Below the pieces are notes generated by a model, which worked only from the letters and a program-made list of their open reading frames with translations, did not search any database and was not told where the DNA came from. A program made the translations under genes and the position numbers. A stretch of 64,000 bases of DNA from Perognathus longimembris pacificus. Its lineage: Eukaryota; Chordata; Mammalia; Rodentia; Heteromyidae. Of the stretch, positions 34,641 to 45,445 are shown in pieces. Every line of letters begins with the position of its first letter. Positions within the stretch are counted from its first letter, which is position 1. The stretch lies in NCBI RefSeq assembly GCF_023159225.1, contig NC_063162.1, forward strand, positions 89,985,880-90,049,879, read 5' to 3'.

Positions 34641-34725
34641 CCCGCATTAACAGGACAAACCCTCCGACAGAGACACTGGGATAGAGGTGGGTGGGGGTGG
34701 GGGCGAGGCGGGAGGAGAGGCCGGT

Positions 34726-34754
34726 CCCGCCCGCCTGCCCGCCCGCCCGCCCGC
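34726..34754. promoter_or_regulatory. clustered GC boxes (CCCGCCC units) in the SP4 5' region
   Basis: Overlapping CCCGCCC/GCCCG units lie about 90-115 bases upstream of the SP4 start codon and match the Sp/KLF core GGGCGG on the opposite strand. They may lie in the promoter or in the 5'UTR. Confidence 0.5.
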
Positions 34755-35442
34755 GGTGGCTCGGAGGAGGCTGTAGCTGGCACAGGCTCTGCCTCTTTTT
34801 CCGCGAATGGCCGCCGCTGGGCTGTGGCGTAGCAGCTCCTCTCTCCGCCCGAGCCTGGCTGACTCGCCCTTGATTGACAGCGGCGGCGCGCGGCGCGGGC
34901 GGCGGCGCGGGCCGGGGGCGGGGCCAGGGCGGCGCGAGCCCGGCCGACTCCCCACCCCCCTCGGCCTCTCTCCGCCGGAGCCGCCGACTCTCCACCCCTT
35001 CCCCCAGCGGATTGGCCGCCGACCTGCCGGGGGGCCGGGGCGCCGGGGCCGCCCCTCTCCACCCCCTTTCCCGGGGTTGTGCTCTCGACCGCGTTTCTCG
35101 TCCTCCCTCGGCGTCTCTAGCGCTCCTTCCCTCGGCGTCCTAGTTCAGGCGCGCCGCCGGCAGGCCCTCCATACAGCCAAACTTGTTGTCTCAGGATATC
35201 CCGCCCCCTACTCATTTCCCAGAGCCCTCCACTCAAATCCCGGCTGCCTCATCCCTCCGAGTGGCCACTAAAGACAAAAATGGAGCTCTCTCTCGAGGGA
35301 AGCAGGAGTAGCGGGTGCAGGGGCGCGCGGACTGCCGGCAGCTCCGCGCGCCGGGTGGACGGCCGGTTGCCCCCGCGCCGCGAGCATGGCTTTCCTCAGG
35401 CGCATCCGGACCCGGGCGCCCTTTTTCCTTGGCTCGTCCTCT

Positions 35443-35466
35443 ATTGGCTGAGCTCATGCTGACGTG
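35443..35466. promoter_or_regulatory. inverted CCAAT box with adjacent CRE-like motif
   Basis: ATTGG at 35443-35447 is followed 12 bases later by TGACGTG at 35460-35466. This pair (NF-Y and CREB/ATF-type sites) is common in CpG-island promoters. It lies 0.8 kb upstream of the SP4 ATG. Confidence 0.4.
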
Positions 35467-36160
35467 CGCTGAGTGGTGGGAGAAAGGGGGCAGGCCTAGA
35501 CGCACAGCCTTTCGGGCCTTGTAGTTCGTGGAGGCCGCGGTGGGCCTAGCGGAGGCACCGCCTTCCTCCCGCCCCCGGCCGTGGCCAGGCTGCCGAGCGG
35601 AAAGCTGCCCGAGGGGGCGGCGGCTGCAGGGCGTGGCCGGGGCCGAATGGGAGTTGAACTGAGCGCGGAGGAGGGGGAATGGGTGTTGTTTGTCTGGGCC
35701 TATCCGCCGCCCAGGCCACCTCTGCGGCCGCCTCCTCGGCTCCAAGCCGCTCCCCGCGGGGCGAGTTCCCACCCCGAGCGCGCGGCGATTGAGCGCTCAG
35801 CGGCGTGGGGAAGGCGGGGTTTGCTGTCCTCCGGGTTTGAATGAATCGGGCTTCCCAAAGCTGCGCCTTCACACAGTCTTTCTCCCCGCGCCCCTAAAAC
35901 CAGGCCGCACAATGCCAGCCCAAGGCCTGCTTTCCTTCGAGAAGGATCTTCCATTTTTATTTGTCTCAGCGGCTGGTGCTGAACGAGGACCTGCCTCCCG
36001 GAGTGGCACCGAGTGTTGCCCGCGTGGTCGGTGACCTCTCGCTCTTGGGGGTCTCACAGGACCCTGCAGGCCAGGGAAAGCCAGGTTCCAAGTGGGTCAG
36101 CCCGGCTCAGGCTTTTAACATAAGCGCCTGGGCGCGGGCGGGGCTGGGGGGTGCATTCTC

Positions 36161-36372
36161 AGCTGCACAAAGCAGTTAATCCAATGCATTTCATCTCCCC
36201 GGCCCCAGTTTTCCACCAAAGTCCTCAAGTCCAGTTGATGCCATAGCATATACCAGCGTCCACTGAAGTAAGTGTACCCACGGTGGCAGCGAGTCCCTCA
36301 TGAAATATTGGCCTTGGAAACCGGACACACTGCAAACTATCCACTTTTTACCTGGGCTCCACGTGCAGCTTT

Positions 36373-36422
<50 letters not shown>

Positions 36423-37358
36423 TCTTCTCCCTGACGTCTGAGGCATTGCATGTGTGAGGGGGTCCCAGGTGCCACACTTGACTGGCATTTCCTTTTCTTG
36501 TTAAATTCATTGTAACATGGGCTGAGGACAAAGCAGTACAATAAGACAAAGCAATTCACAGTTACATAGTACTGGTTACTCCATCTTATCAAATGAGCTT
36601 GATACTGAAGTGAGCTGCTCCACACTTCCCTCACCCAAGAGGTACACATAGAAAGCTCAAATATGCTTCCTGTCACCTTTCCCAGCAGAGCCCCCCACCA
36701 TATATCCATTCATCATAAACAGAAATCACCATATGGGTAATCCTTGTGGTTCTCTTAGCTGCTTCGAAGAAGTAATTCACTGAACCACAGACCACTGAAT
36801 ACAGATTTACAAAGGATCTTAAATAAAAGCCCTGCTTTCTAAAATTGTGAACCAAGAACGTCTAGTTTCTACCTGTTTGGAAGGGAAGGTATGTTTGTAC
36901 TCACCCCCTCCTCATCCTTCTGTCCCTAGAGTTGAAGATACTAGGAAGGGGTGGGGGTGGGATTTCGGGAGATCTTCAGATGAGGTGATGAAGGTGCAGA
37001 TTCACCGAAAGTGAGACAATACAACAGGGACTAGTCTGTAACCTCCACCAAAATCCTCACTACACTCACTATGCCAGCACCTTAGCCTCATGACTTCCAG
37101 CCTCCTCAAATGAGAAAAAGGAAACTGTTGTGTTGTCCAGAAGCATCCCAATTTCTCATCATTTGTTATAGCATCATGAGCTGATAACCGCACTAGCCAT
37201 GAGACCTAAGCTAGTGACAAATTAGTCACTTCTTAGGGGCCACAGCCATTTTATTACCTATATAATAGAAGGCTTGGCTAAATGAGATATTTCCAACAGT
37301 ACAAGTATTTCCATACTACCTCCCAAAATTAAATTGTCTATGTTCTATGATTAAACTA
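36161..37358. other. upstream intergenic sequence with a (CA)n microsatellite
   Basis: Unique sequence left of the first intergenic SINE. (CA)n at 36374-36420. No gene recognised; the open frames crossing the CA run are repeat artefacts. Confidence 0.5.
36374..36420. repeat. (CA)n microsatellite
   Basis: About 23 uninterrupted CA units. Confidence 0.95.
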
Positions 37359-37374
37359 ACATGCTTTTATTTCT

Positions 37375-37595
37375 TTCTTTTTTTTTCTTTTTCTTTTTTT
37401 TTTTTGCCAGTCCTGGGCCTTGGGCTCAGGGCCTGAGCACTGTCCCTGGCTTCTTTTTGCTCAAGGTTAGCACTCTGCCACTTGAGCCACAGTGCCACTT
37501 CTGGCCGTTTTCTATATATGTGGTGCTGGGGAATCGAACCCAGGGCTTCATGTATACGAGGCGTGCACTCTACCATTAGGCCATATTCCCAGCCC
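37375..37595 (-). mobile_element. dimeric ID-type SINE (left arm of an inverted pair)
   Basis: Poly-T then the complete reverse element ending ATTCCCAGCCC. Target duplication acatgcttttatttct at 37359-37374 and 37596-37611. Confidence 0.95.
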
Positions 37596-37634
37596 ACATG
37601 CTTTTATTTCTAACACCTTTAAAAGAGAAGTGTA

Positions 37635-37844
37635 GGGGCTGGGGATATGGCCTAGTGGCAAGAGCGCTTGCCTCGTATACTTGAAGCCCTGGGTTCGATT
37701 CCCCAGCACCACATATATAGAAAACGGCCAGAAGTGGCACTGTGGCTCAAGTGGCAGAGTGCTAACCTTGAGCAAAAAGAAGCCAGGGACAGTGCTCAGG
37801 CCCTGAGCCCAAGGCCCAGGACTGGCAAAAAAAAAAAAAAAAAG
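37635..37844 (+). mobile_element. dimeric ID-type SINE (right arm of an inverted pair)
   Basis: GGGGCTGGGGATATGGCC head and poly-A tail. Target duplication agagaagt(g/a)ta at 37624-37634 and 37845-37855. Confidence 0.95.
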
Positions 37845-37855
37845 AGAGAAGTATA

Positions 37856-38920
37856 TATCACTATTGCCAATGCAAGACCAGTTTTGCTACAGAGATGATC
37901 ATTGAAAAGACTCTCCTTTGACCATAGTTGAATCAGACTCTGGTGGGTCCTCTCTGACTAACCTTGACCTTGGGCTCCATATTGAGTCTATGTGATTTTG
38001 ATCCTTGAGTACATGGGGGAAAAATTCCTCACCCTAGATAGAGAATCAAATTCCTTATCCCTAAGTGCAGTATCACTGTCAAACAGCAGTCAAATCAGTT
38101 TACCCAGAATCCCCCTCTCCCCTGGATAGTTGCTCAAAGGATTTTCTCTCCACTGTCCCGGCTCTGCTCCTTGGCTACAGATTTCTACTTGGCCATGTCT
38201 GATTCACAGTGGCTCCTCCGCCCCATCACAAGGTCTCAGCATAGGTTTCCTATACCTGTCTCAATACTCTGCTCTTGAATAGTTTTCCTTAATAGTCTTC
38301 CTTACCCTCTTTAACAAAGTAGCGTGAATTAATATTTTTTGTCTTCCCCAGTGTAAGTATAAATTCAACAAGTAAGTATAAATTTCAAACTCAGGCCTGC
38401 TAAGGTGGTTTGTCTCATGACAAAGCAGTGAGTCTGAAAAGATTTCTTCCTACATTTTTGTTGGCCATACAACAGTGGTTTTCAGGTTTGTTTTTTATTA
38501 TAACCCACAGAGATAAATATGCCTTATATCATGTCCAAGGGTGTATCCATACAGACACAGAGGAAATAATTTTATTCTACCTGTTTACTACTGAGCACTG
38601 ACCATGCATGTCTAACACTACCAGGAGGCTACAGCAGGATCTTAAGGACACCTTGCTACACACTAGCCACAGAAGGTGGCAAAGCTGTGGTGGAGCAAAG
38701 CAGGTGACTTGGACACTAGTTACTTGTCTGGAAGACACAGCATTTTAGAGTCATGTCAATGCTTTGTGGGAACAGAAGGTTCATACACCTAATTACAGTG
38801 CAGAACAAGTGAAAGATTTAGGATCCTGTGCCTTGCTCTAGACTCTACATCAGCTGTCAGGTCAGCTCATGCTATTGGAATTCTCTACAGAGTTCTTCCC
38901 ATTACAAAATGTCTGCTAGT
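37856..38920. other. intergenic anonymous sequence
   Basis: Moderate GC, no repeat family or gene recognised. Confidence 0.5.
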
Positions 38921-38921
38921 A

Positions 38922-39010
38922 CTGCCCTACCATGTAACTGTACCCTTTTTGCACAACACATTGTCAAAAAATTTGTGTTCAATTAATAAATAAATTTAAA
39001 AAAAACACAA
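38922..39010 (+). mobile_element. L1 3'-terminal fragment, same tail type as the full-length L1
   Basis: CCCTACCATGTAACTGTACCC, TTTGCACAACACATTGT and GTTCAATTAATAAATAAA match the last part of the 3'UTR at 51715-51790. Confidence 0.75.
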
Positions 39011-39227
39011 AATGTCTGCTAGTCCCAATTTTCTTACCTTTTTCATCAGTGGTTTTTTTTTTTTCAATAGGCAAGTGGGCAAGGGTACCTATAATGATGC
39101 TAACACATCTAAATCTTCTCCCCCAAGGCAAACCTTAGCTCCTGAATGGGAAAAAGCTAGGACTCTAACTCCTCCACAGTGTTGAGGACACTTGGCTGCT
39201 CCAAAGGTGACTTAATGTAGTCTTCTT

Positions 39228-39438
39228 GTTTCCCCCTCCCTTAGGTCTGGCACTGGAGCTCGAACTCAAGACTGGCATTTTACCACTTGAACCACACCTC
39301 CAGTTCCTGCTTATTGCTTGCTAATTAAAAATAATATCATCACAGATTTATCTTCCCAGACTGGCTTCAAACTTCCATCCTCAGCTCTCAGTCTCGTGAG
39401 TAGCTAGGATTACAGGCATGGGCCACCTGTGCCCAACC
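39228..39438 (-). mobile_element. B1-ID composite SINE
   Basis: Reverse copy: GGAGCTCGAACTCAAGAC (ID half) and GTAGCTAGGATTACAGGC (B1 head). Confidence 0.8.
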
Positions 39439-39439
39439 T

Positions 39440-40336
39440 TAATGTACTCTTCTGAGAGAAGGAACTTAGGCCCAGGCATGACATAAATGAAAGGCCTTTT
39501 TTATGTGTGTCCCCTTCAAGGATCTATCTACTTGCTGTTGAGTTGATTAATTTCATCTTTGGAAAACAGCTTGAAAAATACTTGGAGTAAGACAAATATT
39601 GTCTGAAGAGACCACAAATGTCAGAAAGTTTGGAGTATAACACCCACCTTTGCTCCAAAGTACAGGGACTGAAAATATAGCCAACCAGGAATGAACTACT
39701 AGCTCAAAGAACATATTTAGAATTAGTGATCTCATGAGTACATTAAAGAGACTATGCAGAGTTTGTATCATAATAAAAGCTATAGTGGTGTGCAAAATGA
39801 CATTAAACTAGTTCTTTAACCAACAGTAGGTGTTTTTAGGAAGCAGAGAAAATTTAAGTGTAAGGCAATTAAGAACTGAAAATAGAATGTTTACATGGAA
39901 ATAAGTAAAAGGTGACTCTAAGGCTATTTATGAGTTATAAATAATGTCTGTAACTTGTATTATCAAATGTAACTGGCACAGTGAACCAAGAATTCCAGAT
40001 AAACACTCAGAGGGCCTGTGTTTGCATAGCAAGAGTTGGTGGCATTGATATTTTTCATGTATACTTACCTCTCTAATGATATCTTCATGTACTAATTCAC
40101 TATTTTTAGATTGTAAAGTTTATGATTTGAGCCTTGTCATAATTATTATTAATTGATTTCTGGACAAAATTAATAGTTCTCGGCAGTTATTAAGGCACAG
40201 TATAAACAACATCTACTGAATATTTTATATTAATTTGTGTATGCAAAGGAATCCAATATGGCTTGTTTATTTGTGATAAAATAAAAGATATTTTGTCAAT
40301 GTAAAAGGTGAAATATGGAAAAATTAGCTTTCTAAA
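39440..40336. other. intergenic anonymous sequence
   Basis: AT-rich sequence. Nothing recognised. Confidence 0.5.
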
Positions 40337-40337
40337 G

Positions 40338-40455
40338 ATTCAGCATGGTGAGACATGCCTGTAATCCCAGCGACTCAGGAGACTGAGGCAAACAGACTGC
40401 AAATTTGAAGCCTGCCTGGCAATTTAAGAATACCTCATGTGGAAAAATAAAAATA
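40338..40455 (+). mobile_element. monomeric B1 SINE
   Basis: CAGCATGGTGAGACATGCC, TGTAATCCCAGCGACTCAGG and TTTGAAGCCTGCCTGG with a short A-rich tail. Confidence 0.8.
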
Positions 40456-40873
40456 TCTACAGCCCAGAAGACATGGAGACATGTACTCCAGAGGGAACAC
40501 AATATCAATATTCACAAATAGCTCCAATATTATAAACAGCCATTCTTCCAAGCAGCAGAAGGCACTGGCTTTTTAAAATAATGGAAATGGATTTTCAGCT
40601 ATGAAAAGGACAGCAGTAATAATGACATTCAAATTGTTTCCTTACTTATTTTCATTGACAATATTTCTTTTTGCAAGAACCTGGGAAATGTGTCACAAAA
40701 TAGTAACATATGAACTGAAGCCTAAAATCAAGTTCAATAAAAAAGAAAAAACAAATATGACCACCATAGATTCAACATATATTTCATATGAGCTTTACTT
40801 TTGACTCAGAAATTCCAGAGGCAGAGAAAATAGAGCAAAATGATTGTATAGTATCATAATCAGAAAGGGGAAA

Positions 40874-40969
40874 AGGAGGAAGAGGAGGAAGAGGAGGAGG
40901 AGGAGGAGGAGGAGGAGGAGGAGGAGGAGGAGGAGGAGGAGGAGGAGGAGGAGGAGGAGGAGGAGGAAG
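40874..40969. repeat. (GGA)n microsatellite
   Basis: About 30 GGA/GAA units, the last 80 bases pure GGA. It creates a spurious poly-proline frame on the minus strand. Confidence 0.97.
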
Positions 40970-41419
40970 CTCCTCTGTAAGACAAAGCAAAGCTTTTCCT
41001 AGCTCCAAAGAATGATAGCTACTATATTTCATAAATGCCACTTAAATGTTGTGATTATAAATTTTCTATTCCAGGTAATTTAAGTGCTTAAAAGAATTAA
41101 TCACATCATATTTGGAGATGTGGATTGAAATATTTAATAGGACTTAATTAACTTCCAATGTGAAACTATTTAGAAAACTTTTATGATTGAGAATAATAAT
41201 TTAAATTTATTTAAATTATTTAATTTATTATTTGATTATTTAAATACTTTTAGACTTAAAAATGACCAATAATATTCAAAACCTGAATCTGAAAGCTTGA
41301 GGGGAAATATGATTTTAATATATTAAATGTTAACTTCATACCCAATAATCCATGAGTTTGTTGTTCCAAACTGTCCGAAGAGTTCCTTGCACATTGGAAA
41401 ATTCACTTTGACAACCTTT

Positions 41420-41690
41420 TTTTAAGGGTGGTGGGGTGGCGGGGGGGGGGGGCGGGAATGCAGTTATCTAGAGCTTGAAATCAGGGCCTCATGCCCTTGC
41501 TGAGCTTTTTCACTCAAGGCTGGCCCTCTACCATTTGAGCCACAGCTACACTTCTGGCTTTTAGCTGGTTAATTGGAGATATGAGTATCACAGATGTGCC
41601 TGCACAGGCTGGCTCCAAGCCTCGGTCCTCAGATATTAGCCTCTTGAGTAGCTAGGATTACAGGAATAAGCTACGGGTGCCCAGTGTATT
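41420..41690 (-). mobile_element. B1-ID composite SINE with C-rich 3' tail
   Basis: Reverse copy: TCACTCAAGGCTGGCCCTC (ID half) and AGTAGCTAGGATTACAGG (B1 head). The tail side holds a G run (41426-41456), i.e. a C tract in the SINE sense. Confidence 0.82.
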
Positions 41691-41821
41691 TGTCACTCTT
41701 AAAATAACAAAATGAATCAACTCAAAGCAACATTATCTAAGAATTTCTGCCAATGCCAAACAAAATTTTGAGTTTTTAGTTTATAGTTGTAATTCATCCC
41801 CTCTGATCACTTTGATAATAG

Positions 41822-42120
41822 TGAGGGTTGAACTCAGTCTTGCACTTGCTTGATTTGGTTCTCTACTTGAGCCACACCCCCAACCCATGTTTACTTCAGT
41901 TATTTTGCAGATAGGGTTTCTCAACTTTGTCCAGGGCTGGCTTTAAACCAATATCATTCTGTCTCCACCTCCCAAGTAGCTGGTATTACAAGGTTAACTT
42001 TCCATACCCTCCTTATTTGTGAGATGAGGTAGGAGTCTCACTAGCCTCTTCCAGGGCTAGCCTGGTAAATTGATCTTTGCTCCTGAGTAGCTGGGATTAT
42101 GGGTATGTATCATGATGCTC
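41822..42120 (-). mobile_element. ID-B1-B1 composite SINE, diverged
   Basis: Reverse ID part (GGGTTGAACTCAGTC, CTACTTGAGCCACACCCC) followed by two reverse B1 units (CCAAGTAGCTGGTATTAC and GAGTAGCTGGGATTATGG). It mirrors the B1-B1-ID order at 18183. Confidence 0.65.
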
Positions 42121-42132
42121 AGCTCTTGATTC

Positions 42133-42348
42133 TTTTTTTTTTTTTTTTTTTTTTTTTGCCAGTCCTGGGCTTGGACTCAGGGCCTGAGCACTGTTCCTGG
42201 CTTCTTTTTGCTCAAGGCTAGCACTCTGCCACTTGAGCCACAGCACCACTTCTGGCCATTTTCTGTATATGTGGTGCTGGGGAATTGAACCCAGGGCCTC
42301 ATGTATACGAGGCAAGCGCTCTTGCCACTAGGCCATATCCCCAGCCCC
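42133..42348 (-). mobile_element. dimeric ID-type SINE, later split from its right target copy by an L1
   Basis: Poly-T 42133-42157, complete body, head ending ATATCCCCAGCCCC. Left target copy agctcttgattctttt at 42121. The right copy is displaced to 43836-43851 by the L1. Confidence 0.95.
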
Positions 42349-42355
42349 AGCTCTT

Positions 42356-43830
42356 TTTTTTTTTATTTTTTATTAATTGGACATAAATTTTTTTACAAGG
42401 TGTTGTGCAAAGAGGGTGCAGTTACATATTAGGGCAGTGTGTACATTTCTTGTGATATCTTACGACCTGTTTTTCTATCCCTTGTCTAGGTCAGGTTGAC
42501 ATATATGCAATATACAATGTATCAAGAACATATACAGTATTCACAGACTTGGTCTCTACTGTCTCTCCGTCTCCCTTTGTTAACAGTCATATATCAGGGA
42601 GATCATGCCTCTTTGTTTTCTGTGTTCTAGGCTCAACATTATTTGTTCAAGTTCTGACCATTTCCCTGTGAATAACAGTATTTCACCATTCCTAATCGCT
42701 ATGTAGTATTCCATTGTGTGTAAGTACTATATTTTTTGGATCCATTCGTCTGTGGAGGGGCATCTGGGTTGTTTCCATATTTTGGCTATTGTGAATTGTG
42801 CCGCGATAAACATGGAAGTACAAATGTCTTTTTGATATCTTGGGACTTGCTGTTTAGGATAGATGCCTAGGAGTGGTATGGCTGGGTCATAGGGTAGGTC
42901 TATATTGAGCTGTTTGAGAAACCGCCATACTGTTCTCCATAGTGGTTGTACTAATTTGCACTCCCACCAACAATAGAGAAGGGTTCCTCTTTCCCCACAG
43001 CCCCTCCAGCATTTGTTGTTTCCTGAGTTCAGAGTATAGGCCATTCTAATGGGGTGAGGTGGTATCTCAGAGTTGTTTTTATTTGCATTTCCTTTACTAG
43101 CAGGGATGTTGAGCATTTCCTCATATGTTTCTTTGCCATTTTTATATCTTCTCTTGTGAAGTCTCTCTTTAGCTCTTTTGCCCATTTCCTAATTGGTTTA
43201 TTGGGCTTGGAGGGGCTTAGTTTTTTGAGTTCTCTGTAGATGACAGATATCAGGCCTTTGTCTGTTGCTGTGCTGGTAAATATCCTTTCCCATATTGTTG
43301 GCTGTCTTTCTATTTTGGTGGCTATGTCCTTAGCTGTGCAGAAACTTTTTAATTTGTAGTAGTCCCATTTGTCGAGTCTTTCCCCTATTTGTTGTGCCCC
43401 TGGGACTCTATTCAGGAAGTTCCTTCCTGTGCCTATAAGTTCTAGTGTCTTTCCTACTCTGTCCTTCAGTAGTTTCAAGGATTCAGGTCTGATGTTGAGG
43501 TCCTTGATCCATTTTGAGTTGATCTTGGTGCATGGTGATAGGCTTGGGTCTACTTTGAGTTTTCTGCATATGGCTGCCCAGTTCTCCCAGCACCAGTAGT
43601 TGAAGAGGCTATGTTTATTCCATTGTATGTCTTTAGCTCCTTTGTCGAATATCAGTTGGCTGTAAGAGTGCGGTTTTATTTCTGGGTCTTCAATTCTAAT
43701 CCATTGGTCTTCCGATCTGTTTTTATACCAATACCATGCTGTTTTTGTTATGATGGCCTTGTAGTAGAGCTTGAAGTCTGGTATTGTGATACCTCCTGCA
43801 CTGCCTTTTTTGCCTAGAATTGCTTTGTCA
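42356..43830 (-). mobile_element. 5'-truncated L1, same family as the full-length copy, disabled
   Basis: It carries about the last 410 codons of ORF2 and the 3'UTR in reverse. Target duplication gccccagctctt at 42344-42355 and 43831-43842. The ORF2 part is interrupted by a one-base frameshift near 43045-43055 and a premature stop near 42735, so it cannot encode a working product. Confidence 0.95.
42735..43830 (-). pseudogene. L1 ORF2 C-terminal remnant (frameshift plus nonsense)
   Basis: Two frames match the C-terminal third of ORF2p. The first ends soon after Y-H-L-T-P through a frameshift. The second resumes at R-M-A-Y-T-L and includes the Cys-rich motif C-W-R-G-C, in which the expected His before the second Cys pair is Tyr (L-L-Y-C). 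It then stops after W-I-Q-K-I, where the intact copy has Trp. There is no RT catalytic core in this fragment. Confidence 0.93.
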
Positions 43831-43850
43831 GCCCCAGCTCTTGATTCTTT

Positions 43851-45426
43851 TAACATCAAGAGTAATTGCCTAGCAAGGTTGCCCTGTTTTATAATCACAC
43901 TAAATTCTTAGTCTAAGCATTTTAGCCAAATAATGCTCAAATAATATAGTTCATCTAAAAGTGAATCCAAAAGCTAAAGATACAGTGTAGAAAAAGAGGG
44001 GAAGGATGTGCATTCATTTTACTATTTTTAATTTAAAAGTTTAACTTTTATGTCATTTCTTTATTTCATGTATTTATTCATGCTCTGAAATCAAATCTAG
44101 GGCCTTGTGCATGCTAAGACCATACAATGCCACTGAGCTACATCCTCATCTCCCAACACATTTCTAAACTTCCCACTATTGTTTTCTAGCTTTTCAAACA
44201 ATTACTCTATATGTCTATGCAAATTATTGTTGGCCTGCAAAAATGCAGATTGGCTGAGAAGGTCAATAAGAGAGTTTATGCAGCTTGGCTGACAGCCATT
44301 CTAAAAAGTAAATGAGGTCCAGGAAGAGGAGCAGCTGCTGACTTTGGAAAAGGCAAGCCCTGACTCCCCACCTCTGCCCCCAAGCAAGTTATCTCACCTA
44401 GTTGAGTTTCCTCATCTGTATGTAAAATTTTCATAATAGTTCCTAACACATAATGTTATTAGGAAGATTAAAATCTCCATGATAGGCACTTAATAATTAA
44501 TTAGGAGTTCCTCCTTCTGACTCTGATTTCTCTATTGCTTAGGATAATTAAGTTTTAATGTCACTCTTCTGCTAGTTCTCAAATGTAGTGAGCCATCTAA
44601 GTAGGTCAAAGGTGCTTCTCATGGCTTTGAGGGGCGTTGGTAGCTATTCTGGGTCTCCGGGTCTATATGCATTTTTTTAAATTAAATGTACTGTGAAGCT
44701 TATAGAAAGTAATCCAATCAGTAATTGGGGGAGTCTCCCCAAGTTTCAGAAAAAATCTGACTTTTGAAAATTACTAAAAGATTGAGTGGAGTATTTGCCA
44801 ACAAAAAGGGAAAGGCTTAGGGAAGTGTGGGGCATTTTAAGGCCATGCAGGAGGAAAGGGAAAGAAGGGTCAGGTAGAGGGCCATGGCTTTCCTCCCATG
44901 GAGGTCACCTCCCTCAGTGTAGCAGACCCCTGGATTAGCGGTATGGATGTACGTCTGCTTCACCAAGGATAAGTATGAGTTTCTAGGCAAGACAAAGGGC
45001 ATGAAAAGAAAAATAAATAAACAACTGATAAGGTTAAAAGATTAAGAGAAATCATTGCAGAACAGTACAGCAATGTCAAATATGACAAAGAACAATCACT
45101 GTTGTCCTGTTCAATGAGTTTTACTCCCAGAGATTTTTCAAATGTGTGAAGAGGTTTGACAAAATTGGGATGAACGTAGAGGGGGTCATGTCGACAGCCT
45201 GACGAGGCATGTAGATATAACAGGGGTTCTCTTCAAGGACAGTTAGAGGGTGCTGTCTTTTCATAGTAAGTGTCTGGAACATGCCACAAAGCCTTCCTGC
45301 TAAGTCTTGCCAAAACCTTGGTTCATTCTTGACAGATCATGTGATGTGAGCAATGTTGCACAAAACAAAAACAAAACAAAGCACACATCTAGGAAGTGTT
45401 TCTCTGGACTAGGAAATCCTAGATAG
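43851..45426. other. intergenic anonymous sequence with one ID fragment
   Basis: An ID-like reverse fragment lies at about 44088-44155 (CTAGGGCCTTGTGCATGC, TGCCACTGAGCTACATCC). The remainder is unassigned. Confidence 0.5.
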
Positions 45427-45445
45427 AAAAAAAATTAATTAAGAA
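45427..45445. repeat. left target-site duplication of the full-length L1
   Basis: AAAAAAAATTAATTAAGAA, repeated at 51806-51824. An A-rich integration site of this kind is the expected product of L1 endonuclease cutting a T-run on the bottom strand. Confidence 0.9.

Larger units (their letters stand above)
34122..34647 (-). other. overlapping upstream ORF of SP4 mRNA (27 codons, spliced)
   Basis: An ATG at 34647-34645 lies seven bases before the SP4 start codon. It reads through the exon 1/exon 2 junction in another frame for 27 codons and stops at TGA 34124-34122. The predicted peptide contains eight consecutive glycines, because the GAG/GCG repeat that encodes Glu and Ala in SP4 is read here as GGA/GGC. 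The context is weak (T at -3, C at +4), so leaky scanning to the SP4 start is expected. Whether it is translated is inference. Confidence 0.6.
34130..36160 (-). promoter_or_regulatory. SP4: CpG island with the TATA-less SP4 promoter
   Basis: GC content and CpG density rise sharply from about 34130 to 36160, the only such stretch outside the L1 5'UTR. No TATA box precedes the SP4 start. Visible elements include a strong GC box at 34914-34925, clustered CCCGCCC units at 34726-34754, inverted CCAAT boxes (ATTGG) at 35011-35015 and 35443-35447, and a CRE-like TGACGT at 35460-35465. The GC boxes could allow Sp-family autoregulation (inference). The island reaches about 1.5 kb upstream of the ATG, so a divergent non-coding transcript is possible but not shown. 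Confidence 0.85.

Noticed and set aside
34300..36180. Many long open frames on both strands in the CpG island (up to 231 codons)
   Set aside because: High GC removes stop codons by chance. The frames overlap each other and SP4 exon 1, are low-complexity Arg/Pro/Gly-rich, and show no domain.
36191..36709. 172-codon minus-strand frame
   Set aside because: It runs through the (CA)n microsatellite, which gives an artificial Cys/Val repeat. No domain.
40784..41041. Poly-proline open frame on the minus strand
   Set aside because: Translation of the (GGA)n microsatellite.
42356..43830. The truncated L1 as a second active element
   Set aside because: It lacks ORF1, the endonuclease and the RT core, and carries a frameshift and a nonsense codon.
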